Positions 44,808 to 53,266 of a DNA stretch of 64,000 bases are shown in pieces. This DNA is from Elizabethkingia miricola (GTDB lineage: Bacteria > Bacteroidota > Bacteroidia > Flavobacteriales > Weeksellaceae). The stretch's first letter is position 1. Every line of letters begins with the position of its first letter. Under the pieces are notes generated by a model. The model had not been told where the DNA came from. It ran no database searches and saw only the letters and a list, made by a program, of their open reading frames with translations. The position numbers and the translations under genes were made by a program. The DNA lies in assembly GCF_001675285.1 (NCBI RefSeq), contig NZ_LSGQ01000004.1:93839-157838 (forward strand), written 5' to 3'.

Positions 44808-45361
44808 TCGGAGAAAGTATCATCATACACCTTACACTTTACATTATCCAGATAGTGTAACTGAAAAGCTTCAACTTCATAATTCTTTTTCAGGGACCAG
44901 AATTTGGAGTGATGCAACTTGTAAAGAGATTCTTTTACACACCAAATGGCAGTGAGATATTCTTTTTCCTCTTCAGGTACTATAAAAGAAGATTCGTTAA
45001 GGGTAAATTTGTGCTTTATTTTCACAATTTTATCCTTTACCATTTCCAGATCTATTCCTACTTTTTTATCTGAAATAGCAATAGCTGCTAGAGGGAAAGA
45101 ATGACTTATTGATATTTCTTTATCAGCAGGCATCAGATAAGGTTCTCCATTCTCTTTATACAGTATTTTATGCTCTGGTAAAAGCTGCTTCAGCATTTTG
45201 CGGACCATCAGCACTTCTGCTATTTTTTTAGGATGATAATGGGTAACTTTCTCATAATTTTCGGGCTCCAGAAGTTCCTGTGGGTTCAGTTCTTCACTCT
45301 CATCATACTTCCATACCCATACAACGGCTTTATTATCGGAGAAATTCTGGTACAACGGCAT
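44744..45361 (-). CDS. 4'-phosphopantetheinyl transferase (Sfp/HetI type)
   Basis: The enzyme transfers phosphopantetheine from CoA to a conserved serine of carrier proteins. The 205-residue protein shows the Sfp-superfamily motifs ISISHSFPLAAIAIS, VGIDLEMV (the metal Asp and Glu) and FTLNESSFI...WCVKESLYKLHH. It may serve fatty acid synthesis or a nonribosomal pathway; no such cluster is in the window. Its 3' end overlaps the FUSC gene by 64 bp on the opposite strand, and it is divergent from ahcY. Confidence 0.9.
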   Translation of the reverse strand: MPLYQNFSDNKAVVWVWKYDESEELNPQELLEPENYEKVTHYHPKKIAEVLMVRKMLKQLLPEHKILYKENGEPYLMPADKEISISHSFPLAAIAISDKKVGIDLEMVKDKIVKIKHKFTLNESSFIVPEEEKEYLTAIWCVKESLYKLHHSKFWSLKKNYEVEAFQLHYLDNVKCKVYDDTFSDYFWAQLKRFDDFFFSIVVES

Positions 45362-45364
45362 ATT

Positions 45365-45394
45365 TTGCTAATAGGATTATAGATTGTAAATTTG
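45365..45394 (+). promoter_or_regulatory. Promoter of ahcY
   Basis: TTG (45365-45367), 19 nt, TAAATTTG (45387-45394), then 23 nt to ATG 45418. It overlaps the start region of the divergent transferase gene. Confidence 0.65.
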
Positions 45395-45417
45395 CAAAAA
45401 TATATTAATTCAAATTA

Positions 45418-46731
45418 ATGGAAACTAAAACACAATACGTTCCTTACAAAGTTAAGGATATTTCTCTTGCTGAATGGGGAAGAAAAGAGATAGAACTAGC
45501 TGAGGCAGAGATGCCAGGTCTTATGGCTATCCGTGAAGAATATGGTCCACAGCAGCCTTTAAAAGGTGCTCGTATCGCAGGATGTCTTCACATGACGATC
45601 CAGACAGCTGTTCTTATCGAGACTTTAGTTGCTCTTGGAGCTGACGTTACATGGTCTTCTTGTAATATCTTCTCTACTCAGGATCATGCTGCTGCTGCTA
45701 TTGCTGCTGCCGGTATCCCTGTATATGCATGGAAAGGTATGAACGAAGAGGAATTCGACTGGTGTATCGAACAGACTCTTTTCTTCGGAGAAGACAGACA
45801 GCCACTAAACATGATCCTTGATGATGGTGGTGACCTTACCAATATGGTTTTCGACAAATACCCTGAATTAACAAAAGACATCAAAGGACTTTCTGAAGAA
45901 ACAACTACAGGAGTTCACAGATTATACGAAAGAATGCAGAATGGTACATTAGTAATGCCTGCAATCAACGTAAATGATTCAGTTACCAAATCTAAATTCG
46001 ATAACAAATACGGATGTCGTGAATCTGCAGTAGATGCTATCAGAAGAGCAACAGACGTTATGCTTGCTGGTAAGCGTGTTGTAGTTTGTGGTTTTGGAGA
46101 TGTAGGTAAAGGTACTGCAGCTTCTTTCAGAGGTGCAGGTTCTATCGTTACTGTAACTGAAATTGATCCAATCTGTGCATTACAGGCTGCAATGGAAGGT
46201 TACGAAGTAAAACAACTGGATACAGTTGTAGACAATGCTGATATCATTATTACAACTACTGGTAACTTCGGTATTGTAAGAGGTGAGCATTTCGAAAAAA
46301 TGAAAGATAAAACTATCGTATGTAACATCGGTCACTTCGATAACGAAATCGATATGGCATGGTTAAACAAAAACCACGGTGCTACTAAAGTAGAGATCAA
46401 ACCTCAGGTTGATAAATACAACGTTAATGGCAATGATATCATTATCCTTGCTGAAGGACGTTTGGTAAACCTTGGTTGTGCTACTGGCCACCCTTCATTT
46501 GTAATGTCTAACTCTTTCTCTAACCAGACATTAGCTCAGATTGAACTTTGGGTACATTCTGACAAATATGAAAACAAAGTATATACTTTACCTAAGCACT
46601 TAGATGAAAAGGTAGCTGCACTTCACCTTAAAAAATTAGGTGTAGAGCTTGAAACACTTTCTGAAGAGCAGGCTAAATATATCGGTGTAACTGTAGATGG
46701 ACCTTTCAAACCAGATTACTACAGATACTAA
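45418..46731 (+). CDS. ahcY: Adenosylhomocysteinase
   Basis: AhcY splits S-adenosylhomocysteine to adenosine and homocysteine, keeping methylation reactions going. The 437-residue NAD-enzyme has [31 protein letters not shown], the NAD-binding [18 protein letters not shown] and a C-terminal FKPDYYRY. Codon use is biased toward a small set (GCT, GGT, CTT), suggesting high expression. There is no room for a SAH riboswitch in the short leader. Confidence 0.97.
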   Translation: METKTQYVPYKVKDISLAEWGRKEIELAEAEMPGLMAIREEYGPQQPLKGARIAGCLHMTIQTAVLIETLVALGADVTWSSCNIFSTQDHAAAAIAAAGIPVYAWKGMNEEEFDWCIEQTLFFGEDRQPLNMILDDGGDLTNMVFDKYPELTKDIKGLSEETTTGVHRLYERMQNGTLVMPAINVNDSVTKSKFDNKYGCRESAVDAIRRATDVMLAGKRVVVCGFGDVGKGTAASFRGAGSIVTVTEIDPICALQAAMEGYEVKQLDTVVDNADIIITTTGNFGIVRGEHFEKMKDKTIVCNIGHFDNEIDMAWLNKNHGATKVEIKPQVDKYNVNGNDIIILAEGRLVNLGCATGHPSFVMSNSFSNQTLAQIELWVHSDKYENKVYTLPKHLDEKVAALHLKKLGVELETLSEEQAKYIGVTVDGPFKPDYYRY

Positions 46732-46754
46732 GATATAGTATACTAAAACTTATA

Positions 46755-46786
46755 AAAAAACTCCCGGAATATTCCGGGAGTTTTTT
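46755..46786. terminator. Terminator after ahcY
   Basis: A perfect 16-bp inverted repeat (AAAAAACTCCCGGAAT and inverse), 23 nt past the ahcY stop, with a T-run on plus. Confidence 0.88.
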
Positions 46787-46855
46787 ATTTTTATTATCCT
46801 GTTCAGAAGGAATGCTGTAATACAATTATAAATATATAAAACTATAATCAGGATT

Positions 46856-47437
46856 ATGAAAACATCGCGTTTAGAAGCGTTTAGTGACGGCGTTATTGCC
46901 ATTATTATAACGATTATGGTTCTGGAGCTAAAAGTTCCTGACACCACTAGCTGGTCTGCTTTATACAGTTTACTGCCTAAATTTATCTGTTATATCCTCA
47001 GCTTTATCTATGTTGGTATCTACTGGAACAATCACCACCATATGTTGCATTATTGTACCTGTACTAATGGCAGAATTATGTGGAGTAATCTGTTTTTTCT
47101 ATTTTGGCTATCCCTTATGCCATTTGCTACTGCCTGGATGGGAGAACACCACTTTGATAAAAACACAACCATTACCTACGGCATCCTCCTGATACTTGTC
47201 GCTATAGGCTATACGATACTTTCCTATCAAATACTGAAACAGGAAGGAAAAGACTCTCCATATGCAAAAGCTATTGGCAGCAGTTATAAAGAAAAAGCAT
47301 CCATAATACTATATATTTTAGGAATTGCCAGTTCATTTTATCAGTCATATCTGGCACTTTTCTTTTATTATGTCGTTGCCATTATATGGATTATACCAGA
47401 CCGCAGATTAGAGAAAAATGTAAATCATAAAGATTAG
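46856..47437 (+). CDS. TMEM175-family potassium channel-like protein
   Basis: The 193-residue protein has six membrane helices and the TMEM175 (DUF1211) signature RLEAFSDGVIAIIITIMVLE in helix 1, followed by YVGIYWNNHHHMLH. Bacterial relatives are tetrameric K+ leak channels. It has its own start after the ahcY terminator and lies 59 nt before the next gene. Confidence 0.88.
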   Translation: MKTSRLEAFSDGVIAIIITIMVLELKVPDTTSWSALYSLLPKFICYILSFIYVGIYWNNHHHMLHYCTCTNGRIMWSNLFFLFWLSLMPFATAWMGEHHFDKNTTITYGILLILVAIGYTILSYQILKQEGKDSPYAKAIGSSYKEKASIILYILGIASSFYQSYLALFFYYVVAIIWIIPDRRLEKNVNHKD

Positions 47438-47496
47438 TCGGATAGCAGGAAAATGTTTTGTGTAAGCAAAGCATTTTTTTATTAACTTCACATAAC

Positions 47497-48831
47497 ATGA
47501 AACGCTTTGTTATTATTTTACTAATCTTTATAACTGCTTTTTCTAAAGGCCAGAATAAAATGGAATTTGGAAAAGCTACAAAAGCTGTTATACCGTTTCA
47601 GTTAATCAATAGTCTCATCTTTATCCCAGTACAGCTTAATGGTGTAAACCTAACTTTCCTGCTCGATTCGGGTGTCAGCAATACTATTATATTCAGTACT
47701 CAGGACAAGGATCTTAGTCTCAATGACGTTTCAAAAATGAAATTCACGGGATTAGGCGGTTCTGCAGAAATAGAAGGTGTTCTTTCCCAGAAAAACATTC
47801 TTAGCTTCGGAAAGGATCTCACAGACAAGGAGCATACAATATACCTGATACTGAACGAAGAATTCAACTTTTCTTCTCATATCGGTATTCCTGTCAATGG
47901 TATTATCGGATCAGAATTTTTTAAAGACTATCCTGTTAAAATTGATTATCTCAAAAAGAAAATTACTGTATTTTCCAATCAGAAGGATTTTGAAAAAGCA
48001 GCCAGGAAAGCATCTCCTTTCAATATCACTTTAGAAGGAGAAAAACCATATATTATGGCAGATATCCAGATGACTACAATACCCAAACCTTCTAAGCTTC
48101 TCATAGACCTGGGAAATGGCGATCCTGTATGGATATTCCCGAGCCTGATTAAAAATTTCGTTTACAACAGACCCAATATTGATGACTATCTGGGCAGAGG
48201 CTTTAATGGTGATATTTTTGGAAAAAGAAGCCGGATCAGAAAATTTTCCATAGGTGAATTCAGTTTTGATAAACCTTTAACTGCTATGCCCGATGAATTT
48301 TCAATTCAGCATCTGAAGCTTGTTCCGGACAGAAAAGGTTCAATAGGTGGGGAAATACTAAGACGGTTTACTGTTTTTTTCGATTATCCGAATTCTAAAA
48401 TATACCTGAAGAAAAACAGAAATTATAACGACCCTTTTCATTTTAACATGAGTGGCCTGGATCTTCGTCATGATGGTATGATATGGGATAAAGATCTGGT
48501 TTCTATACCTACCACCAAAAGTAAAGACTCACCCAGAGAAGGAACGGAAATTAATCTAGGTGATAGTTTTCAGTATAGATTTGTACTCAAACCTTCTTAT
48601 TCTATTGCGGGATGCAGAGAAGATTCCCCTGCTTATAAAGCCGGATTAAGAAAAAATGATAAATTAGTAACGGTAAATGGTAAACCTGCTGGCAGCTATA
48701 CACTGGAACAGCTCAATGAATTATTCAAATCCGAAGAGTTTAAGGTTATTAAAATAACAGTTACCAGAAATAGTGAGACACTTAGTTTCAGTTTCGCACT
48801 GGAAGACCCTATACCATACCAGGAAAATTAA
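47497..48831 (+). CDS. Secreted retroviral-type aspartyl protease with PDZ domain
   Basis: The 444-residue protein has a signal peptide (FVIILLIFITAFSKGQ). Two pepsin/retropepsin-like halves follow: FLLDSGVSNTIIF (Asp57) and LLIDLGNGDPVWIFP. A C-terminal PDZ domain (AGCREDSPAYKAGLRKNDKL) occupies the last ~100 residues. The second active-site motif is DLG rather than DSG/DTG. A periplasmic processing or scaffold role is inferred. ATG 47497 is chosen for the signal peptide. The next gene starts 4 nt after its stop. Confidence 0.86.
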   Translation: MKRFVIILLIFITAFSKGQNKMEFGKATKAVIPFQLINSLIFIPVQLNGVNLTFLLDSGVSNTIIFSTQDKDLSLNDVSKMKFTGLGGSAEIEGVLSQKNILSFGKDLTDKEHTIYLILNEEFNFSSHIGIPVNGIIGSEFFKDYPVKIDYLKKKITVFSNQKDFEKAARKASPFNITLEGEKPYIMADIQMTTIPKPSKLLIDLGNGDPVWIFPSLIKNFVYNRPNIDDYLGRGFNGDIFGKRSRIRKFSIGEFSFDKPLTAMPDEFSIQHLKLVPDRKGSIGGEILRRFTVFFDYPNSKIYLKKNRNYNDPFHFNMSGLDLRHDGMIWDKDLVSIPTTKSKDSPREGTEINLGDSFQYRFVLKPSYSIAGCREDSPAYKAGLRKNDKLVTVNGKPAGSYTLEQLNELFKSEEFKVIKITVTRNSETLSFSFALEDPIPYQEN

Positions 48832-48835
48832 AATT

Positions 48836-49372
48836 ATGGAAGAAGCCACACTCAATAGTATACGAAACAGACCCCGGTTCAAATTCAGTACAAAACTCTC
48901 TCCGGTTGAATACGAGCAGCACCTACTGGACATGATACGGGCAAATCCTCTTATTCACGGAAAAATAAACAGAGAGGTTGCCAGTATATGGGTGAATAAT
49001 AACATCGATAACTACTGGAAGCCTTACCTAGCCATAAGAATAGAAAAAAGCAGTGAACAGGAAGACCATACCGAGATAAGAGGTATATTCGGTCCAAGTT
49101 CTGCTGTATGGACATTCTTTATGTTTTTATATTTTCTTTTCGGAATATTTTTCATGGTTTTCATTTCGTTATACTATGTTGAAATTCAGATTAAAACCGA
49201 AAATTATCCATGGGCTATTCATGCCAGTATAGCCTGTATTATATTGATTCTGTTGACCTGGCTGGCCTCACAGTTTGGTCAAAAACTAGCAAAAAAAGAA
49301 ATGGAAATTCTGAGAAAGTTTGCTGAAGAAACTTCCGACAGTATAGAAGTTAAAAAAGAAGAATCTTTATAA
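48836..49372 (+). CDS. Two-helix membrane protein, unknown
   Basis: I do not recognise this 178-residue protein. It has a soluble N-terminal part (RFKFSTKLSPVEYEQHLLDM), two central helices (VWTFFMFLYFLFGIFFMVFI and IHASIACIILILLTWLAS) and an acidic C-terminal tail. Following the protease gene by 4 nt, it is probably co-transcribed and could anchor or regulate the protease; this is only inference from position. Confidence 0.75.
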   Translation: MEEATLNSIRNRPRFKFSTKLSPVEYEQHLLDMIRANPLIHGKINREVASIWVNNNIDNYWKPYLAIRIEKSSEQEDHTEIRGIFGPSSAVWTFFMFLYFLFGIFFMVFISLYYVEIQIKTENYPWAIHASIACIILILLTWLASQFGQKLAKKEMEILRKFAEETSDSIEVKKEESL

Positions 49373-49400
49373 AGTTAGAAGTACGAAGTTAGAAGTATGA
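49373..49400 (+). repeat. Two tandem 14-nt units
   Basis: AGTTAGAAGTACGA is followed directly by AGTTAGAAGTATGA. The 316-nt gap 49373-49688 contains this, some unassigned AT-rich sequence, repeat copy 2 and a terminator, and no gene. Confidence 0.6.
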
Positions 49401-49500
49401 AGCTGGAAACTCAGATACAATTATCTACTTTGATTGAACCACAAAAGAAACAAAAGCTTTACAAATGGTGATACCATATACCATCTTCCAAAATATTAAG

Positions 49501-49636
49501 GGCCAGTTTAAATTTTGATTAAAAAATATTAGACTTCGACAGGCTCAGCCTGACACTCCTAAAAGGAAGATATATTGGACGAATAATGTCACTCTGAGCC
49601 TGTCGAAGAGTATTAACAATAAAATTTAAACAGACC
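49501..49636. repeat. Intergenic repeat element, copy 2, with terminal inverted repeats
   Basis: The ends are inverse to each other (GGCCAGTTTAAATTTT and AAAATTTAAACAGACC). Inside, CTTCGACAGGCTCAG (49534-49548) pairs perfectly with CTGAGCCTGTCGAAG (49594-49608), and TGACA/TGTCA extends the stem. The whole element can fold into a long cruciform/hairpin. It resembles the mobile palindromic repeats common in flavobacterial genomes. Confidence 0.72.
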
Positions 49637-49656
49637 CTAACTATTCTATTGGACAT

Positions 49657-49685
49657 AAAAAAACCGGAGATTACTCCGGTTTTTT
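49657..49685 (-). terminator. Terminator of the L,D-transpeptidase gene
   Basis: AAACCGGAG ATTA CTCCGGTTT with A/T runs on both sides, at the stop of the minus-strand gene. Confidence 0.8.
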
Positions 49686-49688
49686 CAA

Positions 49689-50720
49689 TTATATTGTAGT
49701 TTTAGGCTTTGCAGTATCCTGCTGTTGCTTCGCCTGTTCTTTTTCTTTTTTAACTTCATCAAGAACTTTTACCCTGTTGTCCTGCTGTTTTTTAATTTCC
49801 GCAAGAAACGGTGTTACAATTTCGGTTAGCTGTTCTTCAGAAATATCATTCGCTTTAGGATCATCCATTAGCTTTTTCCAGGGCCTTCTTTGTCCCCATG
49901 GATAATCACCGTATACAATAACCGGATTTCCTTTTGCACGTACTGTTGCTCCGCCTTTATTCAGTACCCATTGATCGCCCCAGTCATACATCCATTTAGC
50001 ATCTTCTTCCAAAAGTCTCAGACATGAATGCGATGCCGGATAGCCAGGCATTGAATACTGATGCCAGCCTATACCTTCCTGATTAGCTATATTAAAGTTC
50101 CATTTCAGCTTCCATTCATCACTTACAGTACTGATAACCTCTTTGCCTTTCCAGTTAGTAAAATGCAGTCCTCTTGTTGTTTGGTGAGCTTTGGATCCCA
50201 TACTTGTAGGTCCCCACTTTACCAGTTTTCCGTTTTCATATAAAGCATAAGCCTGGATAGGATAAGAGAAAAAAGCAATTTTTGGTATTGAAGTCATGGC
50301 TTCAACATATTCCGGGAATGGTGAATAAGCTAGGAAATTAGACTCCAGCTTATTAGGTACAATCAATGTATCTGCCTGTCCCATATTCTTTCTGTCCAGA
50401 CGGTTTAGCGCCAGGATATTGTGAAGTTCTTCTCCTTTATAAGTATTCAGAAAGACTTTTCTCAGCGAGTCATTTCCTTTCATAGGCCATGCGCTATAAT
50501 CAGAATTACTTTTAATGCTAACTGTAGGTCTTTCAACTTTTACAATTGTGTCTTTTTTCGGAACCTCAACAGAATCTTTTTCCTGTTTAGGATCATCTAC
50601 TACAGTAGATGTAGTGTCGGTGTGATCGGGTGTAGATGATACTGTTTCATTTTGCTTTTTACACTGCAATACGATAGCACTTATCATCACTAAACCAGCA
50701 AGTTTAAAACTTTTTTTCAT
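49689..50720 (-). CDS. L,D-transpeptidase (YkuD) lipoprotein
   Basis: The 343-residue protein makes or remodels 3-3 peptidoglycan cross-links or anchors proteins. It has a lipoprotein signal (ISAIVLQC, Cys20), a Thr/Asp/Lys-rich linker, and a YkuD domain at about 135-275. The catalytic motif reads GYPASHSCLRL, where most YkuD enzymes have SHGCxR; the Cys and Arg are intact. The C-terminal tail is a charged coiled-coil-like helix (KVLDEVKKEKEQAKQQQD). It is anchored to a membrane facing the periplasm. Confidence 0.87.
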   Translation of the reverse strand: MKKSFKLAGLVMISAIVLQCKKQNETVSSTPDHTDTTSTVVDDPKQEKDSVEVPKKDTIVKVERPTVSIKSNSDYSAWPMKGNDSLRKVFLNTYKGEELHNILALNRLDRKNMGQADTLIVPNKLESNFLAYSPFPEYVEAMTSIPKIAFFSYPIQAYALYENGKLVKWGPTSMGSKAHQTTRGLHFTNWKGKEVISTVSDEWKLKWNFNIANQEGIGWHQYSMPGYPASHSCLRLLEEDAKWMYDWGDQWVLNKGGATVRAKGNPVIVYGDYPWGQRRPWKKLMDDPKANDISEEQLTEIVTPFLAEIKKQQDNRVKVLDEVKKEKEQAKQQQDTAKPKTTI

Positions 50721-50936
50721 AAACTGATAGTTGTTAAAGTTTTGTTAAAACAATAATGATACCAAGATTTAAAAATTACGAAAAAATAAAATATTAATTC
50801 CCGATAAAGTGATAAAAAAATATAAAATTTATATTATAACCCGACAAAAATCATTTAACAATCAAATTCAGATATCCTTGCTTTTTAGTATCTTAGTTTC
50901 ATTAATAAGAATTTTCATTTATAATATATCCGGAAA

Positions 50937-51512
50937 ATGTTTCAAATCTTCAGAGCCCATGTGGACAAATTTATTGAAATAGATGATCAGGAATTTAAAA
51001 AAATTTCTTCCTTTTTCCGGGTTAAAAGATTCCGAAAAAAGGAAGACCTGATGACTGCAGGTGAAATTTGCAGGTATCATTTTTTTGTTCTGAAAGGATG
51101 TCTCAGAAAATTTTATATTACCTCGAAAGGTTCTGAACAGACTACAGAATTTGCTATTGAAAACTGGTGGCTTACCGATAATATGGTTTATGAACACCAA
51201 CTAAGAACGGACTTCAGCATTCAGGCTGTTGAAAATTCAGAGGTTTTGGTCATAGAACATCAGGATCAGGAACGTCTGTTGAAAGAGTATCCTGTAATGG
51301 AGCGTTATTTCAGATATGTTTATCAGCGTTCCTATGCAGCAGCACAAATGCGGGTAAGATACATCTACACATTTTCCAAAGAGGAAATGTATCTTCACTT
51401 TCTGGAACAACAACCTCAGTTTGTACAGCGGATACCACAATATCTGATTGCTTCTTTTCTGGGGCTTACACCTGAATACTTAAGCGAAATAAGGGCTAAA
51501 AAGATTTCTTAA
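50937..51512 (+). CDS. Crp/Fnr-family transcriptional regulator
   Basis: The 191-residue protein has a cyclic-nucleotide-binding-like beta barrel (LMTAGEICRYHFFVLKGCLR, FSIQAVENSEVLVIE) and a C-terminal HTH (PQYLIASFLGLTPEYLSEIR). This small subtype is common in Bacteroidota and usually does not bind cAMP. The AhpD-like gene begins 69 nt downstream on the same strand and may be its target. About 216 nt of AT-rich non-coding sequence precede it. Confidence 0.87.
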   Translation: MFQIFRAHVDKFIEIDDQEFKKISSFFRVKRFRKKEDLMTAGEICRYHFFVLKGCLRKFYITSKGSEQTTEFAIENWWLTDNMVYEHQLRTDFSIQAVENSEVLVIEHQDQERLLKEYPVMERYFRYVYQRSYAAAQMRVRYIYTFSKEEMYLHFLEQQPQFVQRIPQYLIASFLGLTPEYLSEIRAKKIS

Positions 51513-51581
51513 ACCAGCTTAAGATTTTTCAGATGCAGATTTTTCAACTTTGTAACATCAATATCAAAATACTTGGAAACA

Positions 51582-52025
51582 ATGGAAAAACGCATCAACA
51601 TTGCTCAGACAGAGCCACAATTGTACAAAGCGATGTACGGTCTGGAAGCAGCGACTGCCAAAACGGAATTATCAAAAACGTTAAAAGAGTTAATAAAAAT
51701 CCGCGCCTCACAAATTAATAATTGTGCGTATTGCCTGGATATGCACACTAAAGATGCTATCAAAAATGGTGAAACCCAACAACGTATATTTGTACTAAGT
51801 GCATGGCGGGAAGCGACATACCTGTTTACTGAAGAAGAACAGGCAGTACTGGCTATGACTGAAGAAGTTACATTAATAAGTAATAACGGAGTATCCGAAG
51901 AGACTTATCAAAAAGCATTAAAACATTTTACTAAAAATGAAGTAGCTCAGATTATTATGGCAATTATTACCATCAACGCATGGAACAGAATAGCTGTCAG
52001 CACTCATTTACATATTGGTGAATAA
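51582..52025 (+). CDS. AhpD-like / carboxymuconolactone decarboxylase-family protein
   Basis: The 147-residue protein has the alkylhydroperoxidase core CAYCLDMHTKDA, with redox Cys48 and Cys51 and His55. Such proteins reduce peroxides or act on small aromatic substrates; many are uncharacterised. ATG 51582 (MEKRINIAQTEPQ) is preferred over the in-frame TTG at 51573. It is placed after a Crp/Fnr gene, a frequent pairing in this phylum. Confidence 0.88.
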   Translation: MEKRINIAQTEPQLYKAMYGLEAATAKTELSKTLKELIKIRASQINNCAYCLDMHTKDAIKNGETQQRIFVLSAWREATYLFTEEEQAVLAMTEEVTLISNNGVSEETYQKALKHFTKNEVAQIIMAIITINAWNRIAVSTHLHIGE

Positions 52026-52047
52026 CCAATACTCAGTAAAACTTAGA

Positions 52048-52088
52048 AATCACGAAGGCACAGGTATAATACCCGTGCCTTCGTGATT
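52048..52088. terminator. Bidirectional terminator, long hairpin
   Basis: AATCACGAAGGCAC pairs with GTGCCTTCGTGATT, and inside GGTAT pairs with ATACC across one mismatch. It separates the AhpD-like gene from the convergent metallo-hydrolase gene. Confidence 0.8.
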
Positions 52089-52107
52089 ATATTTATAAAG
52101 ATTTCGG

Positions 52108-53154
52108 CTACATAATCTCCTGCCACCATTTATCCCATTTTTTATTAAGCTCATTCAGGTTCAGCTTCTCTCCTATTCTGGGAGTTGCTACCGGAATACT
52201 TTCCGTTTCTGCAGCAGCGGTTACCTTTTCCAATGGTTCATACCATGGGTGCTGTGCCAGTTTAAACTTGGAATTGTGTACCGGAATAAAGCTTTTTGCT
52301 TTCAGTTCTTTTACTTCGGTCATCATTTCATCCATAAGCGTATGGATATATGGCCATTTATCACCGTATTGTCCACATTCCAGTATAGCAAGATCAAAAG
52401 GTCCGAATTTCTCTCCAATATCTTTAAAATGCGGCCCGTAACCACTGTCTCCTCCTAAAAATAATTTCATTGCAGGAGTCTGTAATACAAAAGAAGTCCA
52501 CAAAGAAATATTACGTTTAGTCAGTCTTCCGGAGAAGTGTCTTGCTGGTGTTAGGGTTACATTGAAACCATCTCCAAGATCAATACTGTCATACCAGTTT
52601 TTTTCAATAATTCTGTTTCTGTCCCAGCCCCAGTATTCAAAATGCTGAGCTACTCCAAGTCCGCAGATTACCGTTTTAACTTTAGATTTTAAAGCCTGTA
52701 CTGTTTTATAATCTAAATGATCCCAATGGTCATGGGAGATAAATAGAACATCTATCACCGGCATATCTTCTGCCTGATAATGATTGGATCCTTCAAATGC
52801 TTTTACAGAGCCTGGTACAGGCGAAGCATTGCCACTGAAAACAGGATCCACCAGGAACCTTTTCCCATCCAGTTGAATAAAGTAAGAACTATGGCCAAAC
52901 CATATCATAACATTTTCTTCCGGCGCAAGATTCTTCAGATCAGTATTCACAAAGGGAATCGCCTTTTTAGGTCTTGTATCCGGGTATTTTGTTTTCAGAA
53001 AAGTCCACAATACTTTACCCATTTTCTCTCCTTCTGCCAATGCAGGAGTAGGAATAAGATTATGAAACTGCCCATTTTTATAGTTAGGTAATGTCTCGAA
53101 GAACATTCTCCGTTCGTTATCGGGGAATTGCCCCATCTGTTTTATCAAACTCAT
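52108..53154 (-). CDS. MBL-fold metallo-hydrolase (NAPE-PLD/UlaG-like)
   Basis: The 348-residue protein has the metal motif SHDHWDHLD (His141, His143, Asp145, His146). The upstream IWFGHSSYFIQLDGKRFLVD and the later LFLGGDSGYGPHF place it in the NAPE-phospholipase D-like group. That group acts on phosphodiester substrates such as N-acyl phospholipids, but bacterial members vary. There is no signal peptide. It appears monocistronic. Confidence 0.88.
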   Translation of the reverse strand: MSLIKQMGQFPDNERRMFFETLPNYKNGQFHNLIPTPALAEGEKMGKVLWTFLKTKYPDTRPKKAIPFVNTDLKNLAPEENVMIWFGHSSYFIQLDGKRFLVDPVFSGNASPVPGSVKAFEGSNHYQAEDMPVIDVLFISHDHWDHLDYKTVQALKSKVKTVICGLGVAQHFEYWGWDRNRIIEKNWYDSIDLGDGFNVTLTPARHFSGRLTKRNISLWTSFVLQTPAMKLFLGGDSGYGPHFKDIGEKFGPFDLAILECGQYGDKWPYIHTLMDEMMTEVKELKAKSFIPVHNSKFKLAQHPWYEPLEKVTAAAETESIPVATPRIGEKLNLNELNKKWDKWWQEIM

Positions 53155-53266
53155 TTTGTCGTTTTCAGCCGCTTATAATGCAGCCTTTGAAATTTATATT
53201 CTATATCTTAATACAGACTGTGAATAGCCCAATATTATAGTAAGACGATTAAACTTATAAAATACT

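Noticed and set aside
45362-45417. Possible SAH or SAM riboswitch before ahcY
   Set aside because: Only about 56 nt lie between the divergent start codons, and the promoter takes most of it; no aptamer-like pairing is seen.
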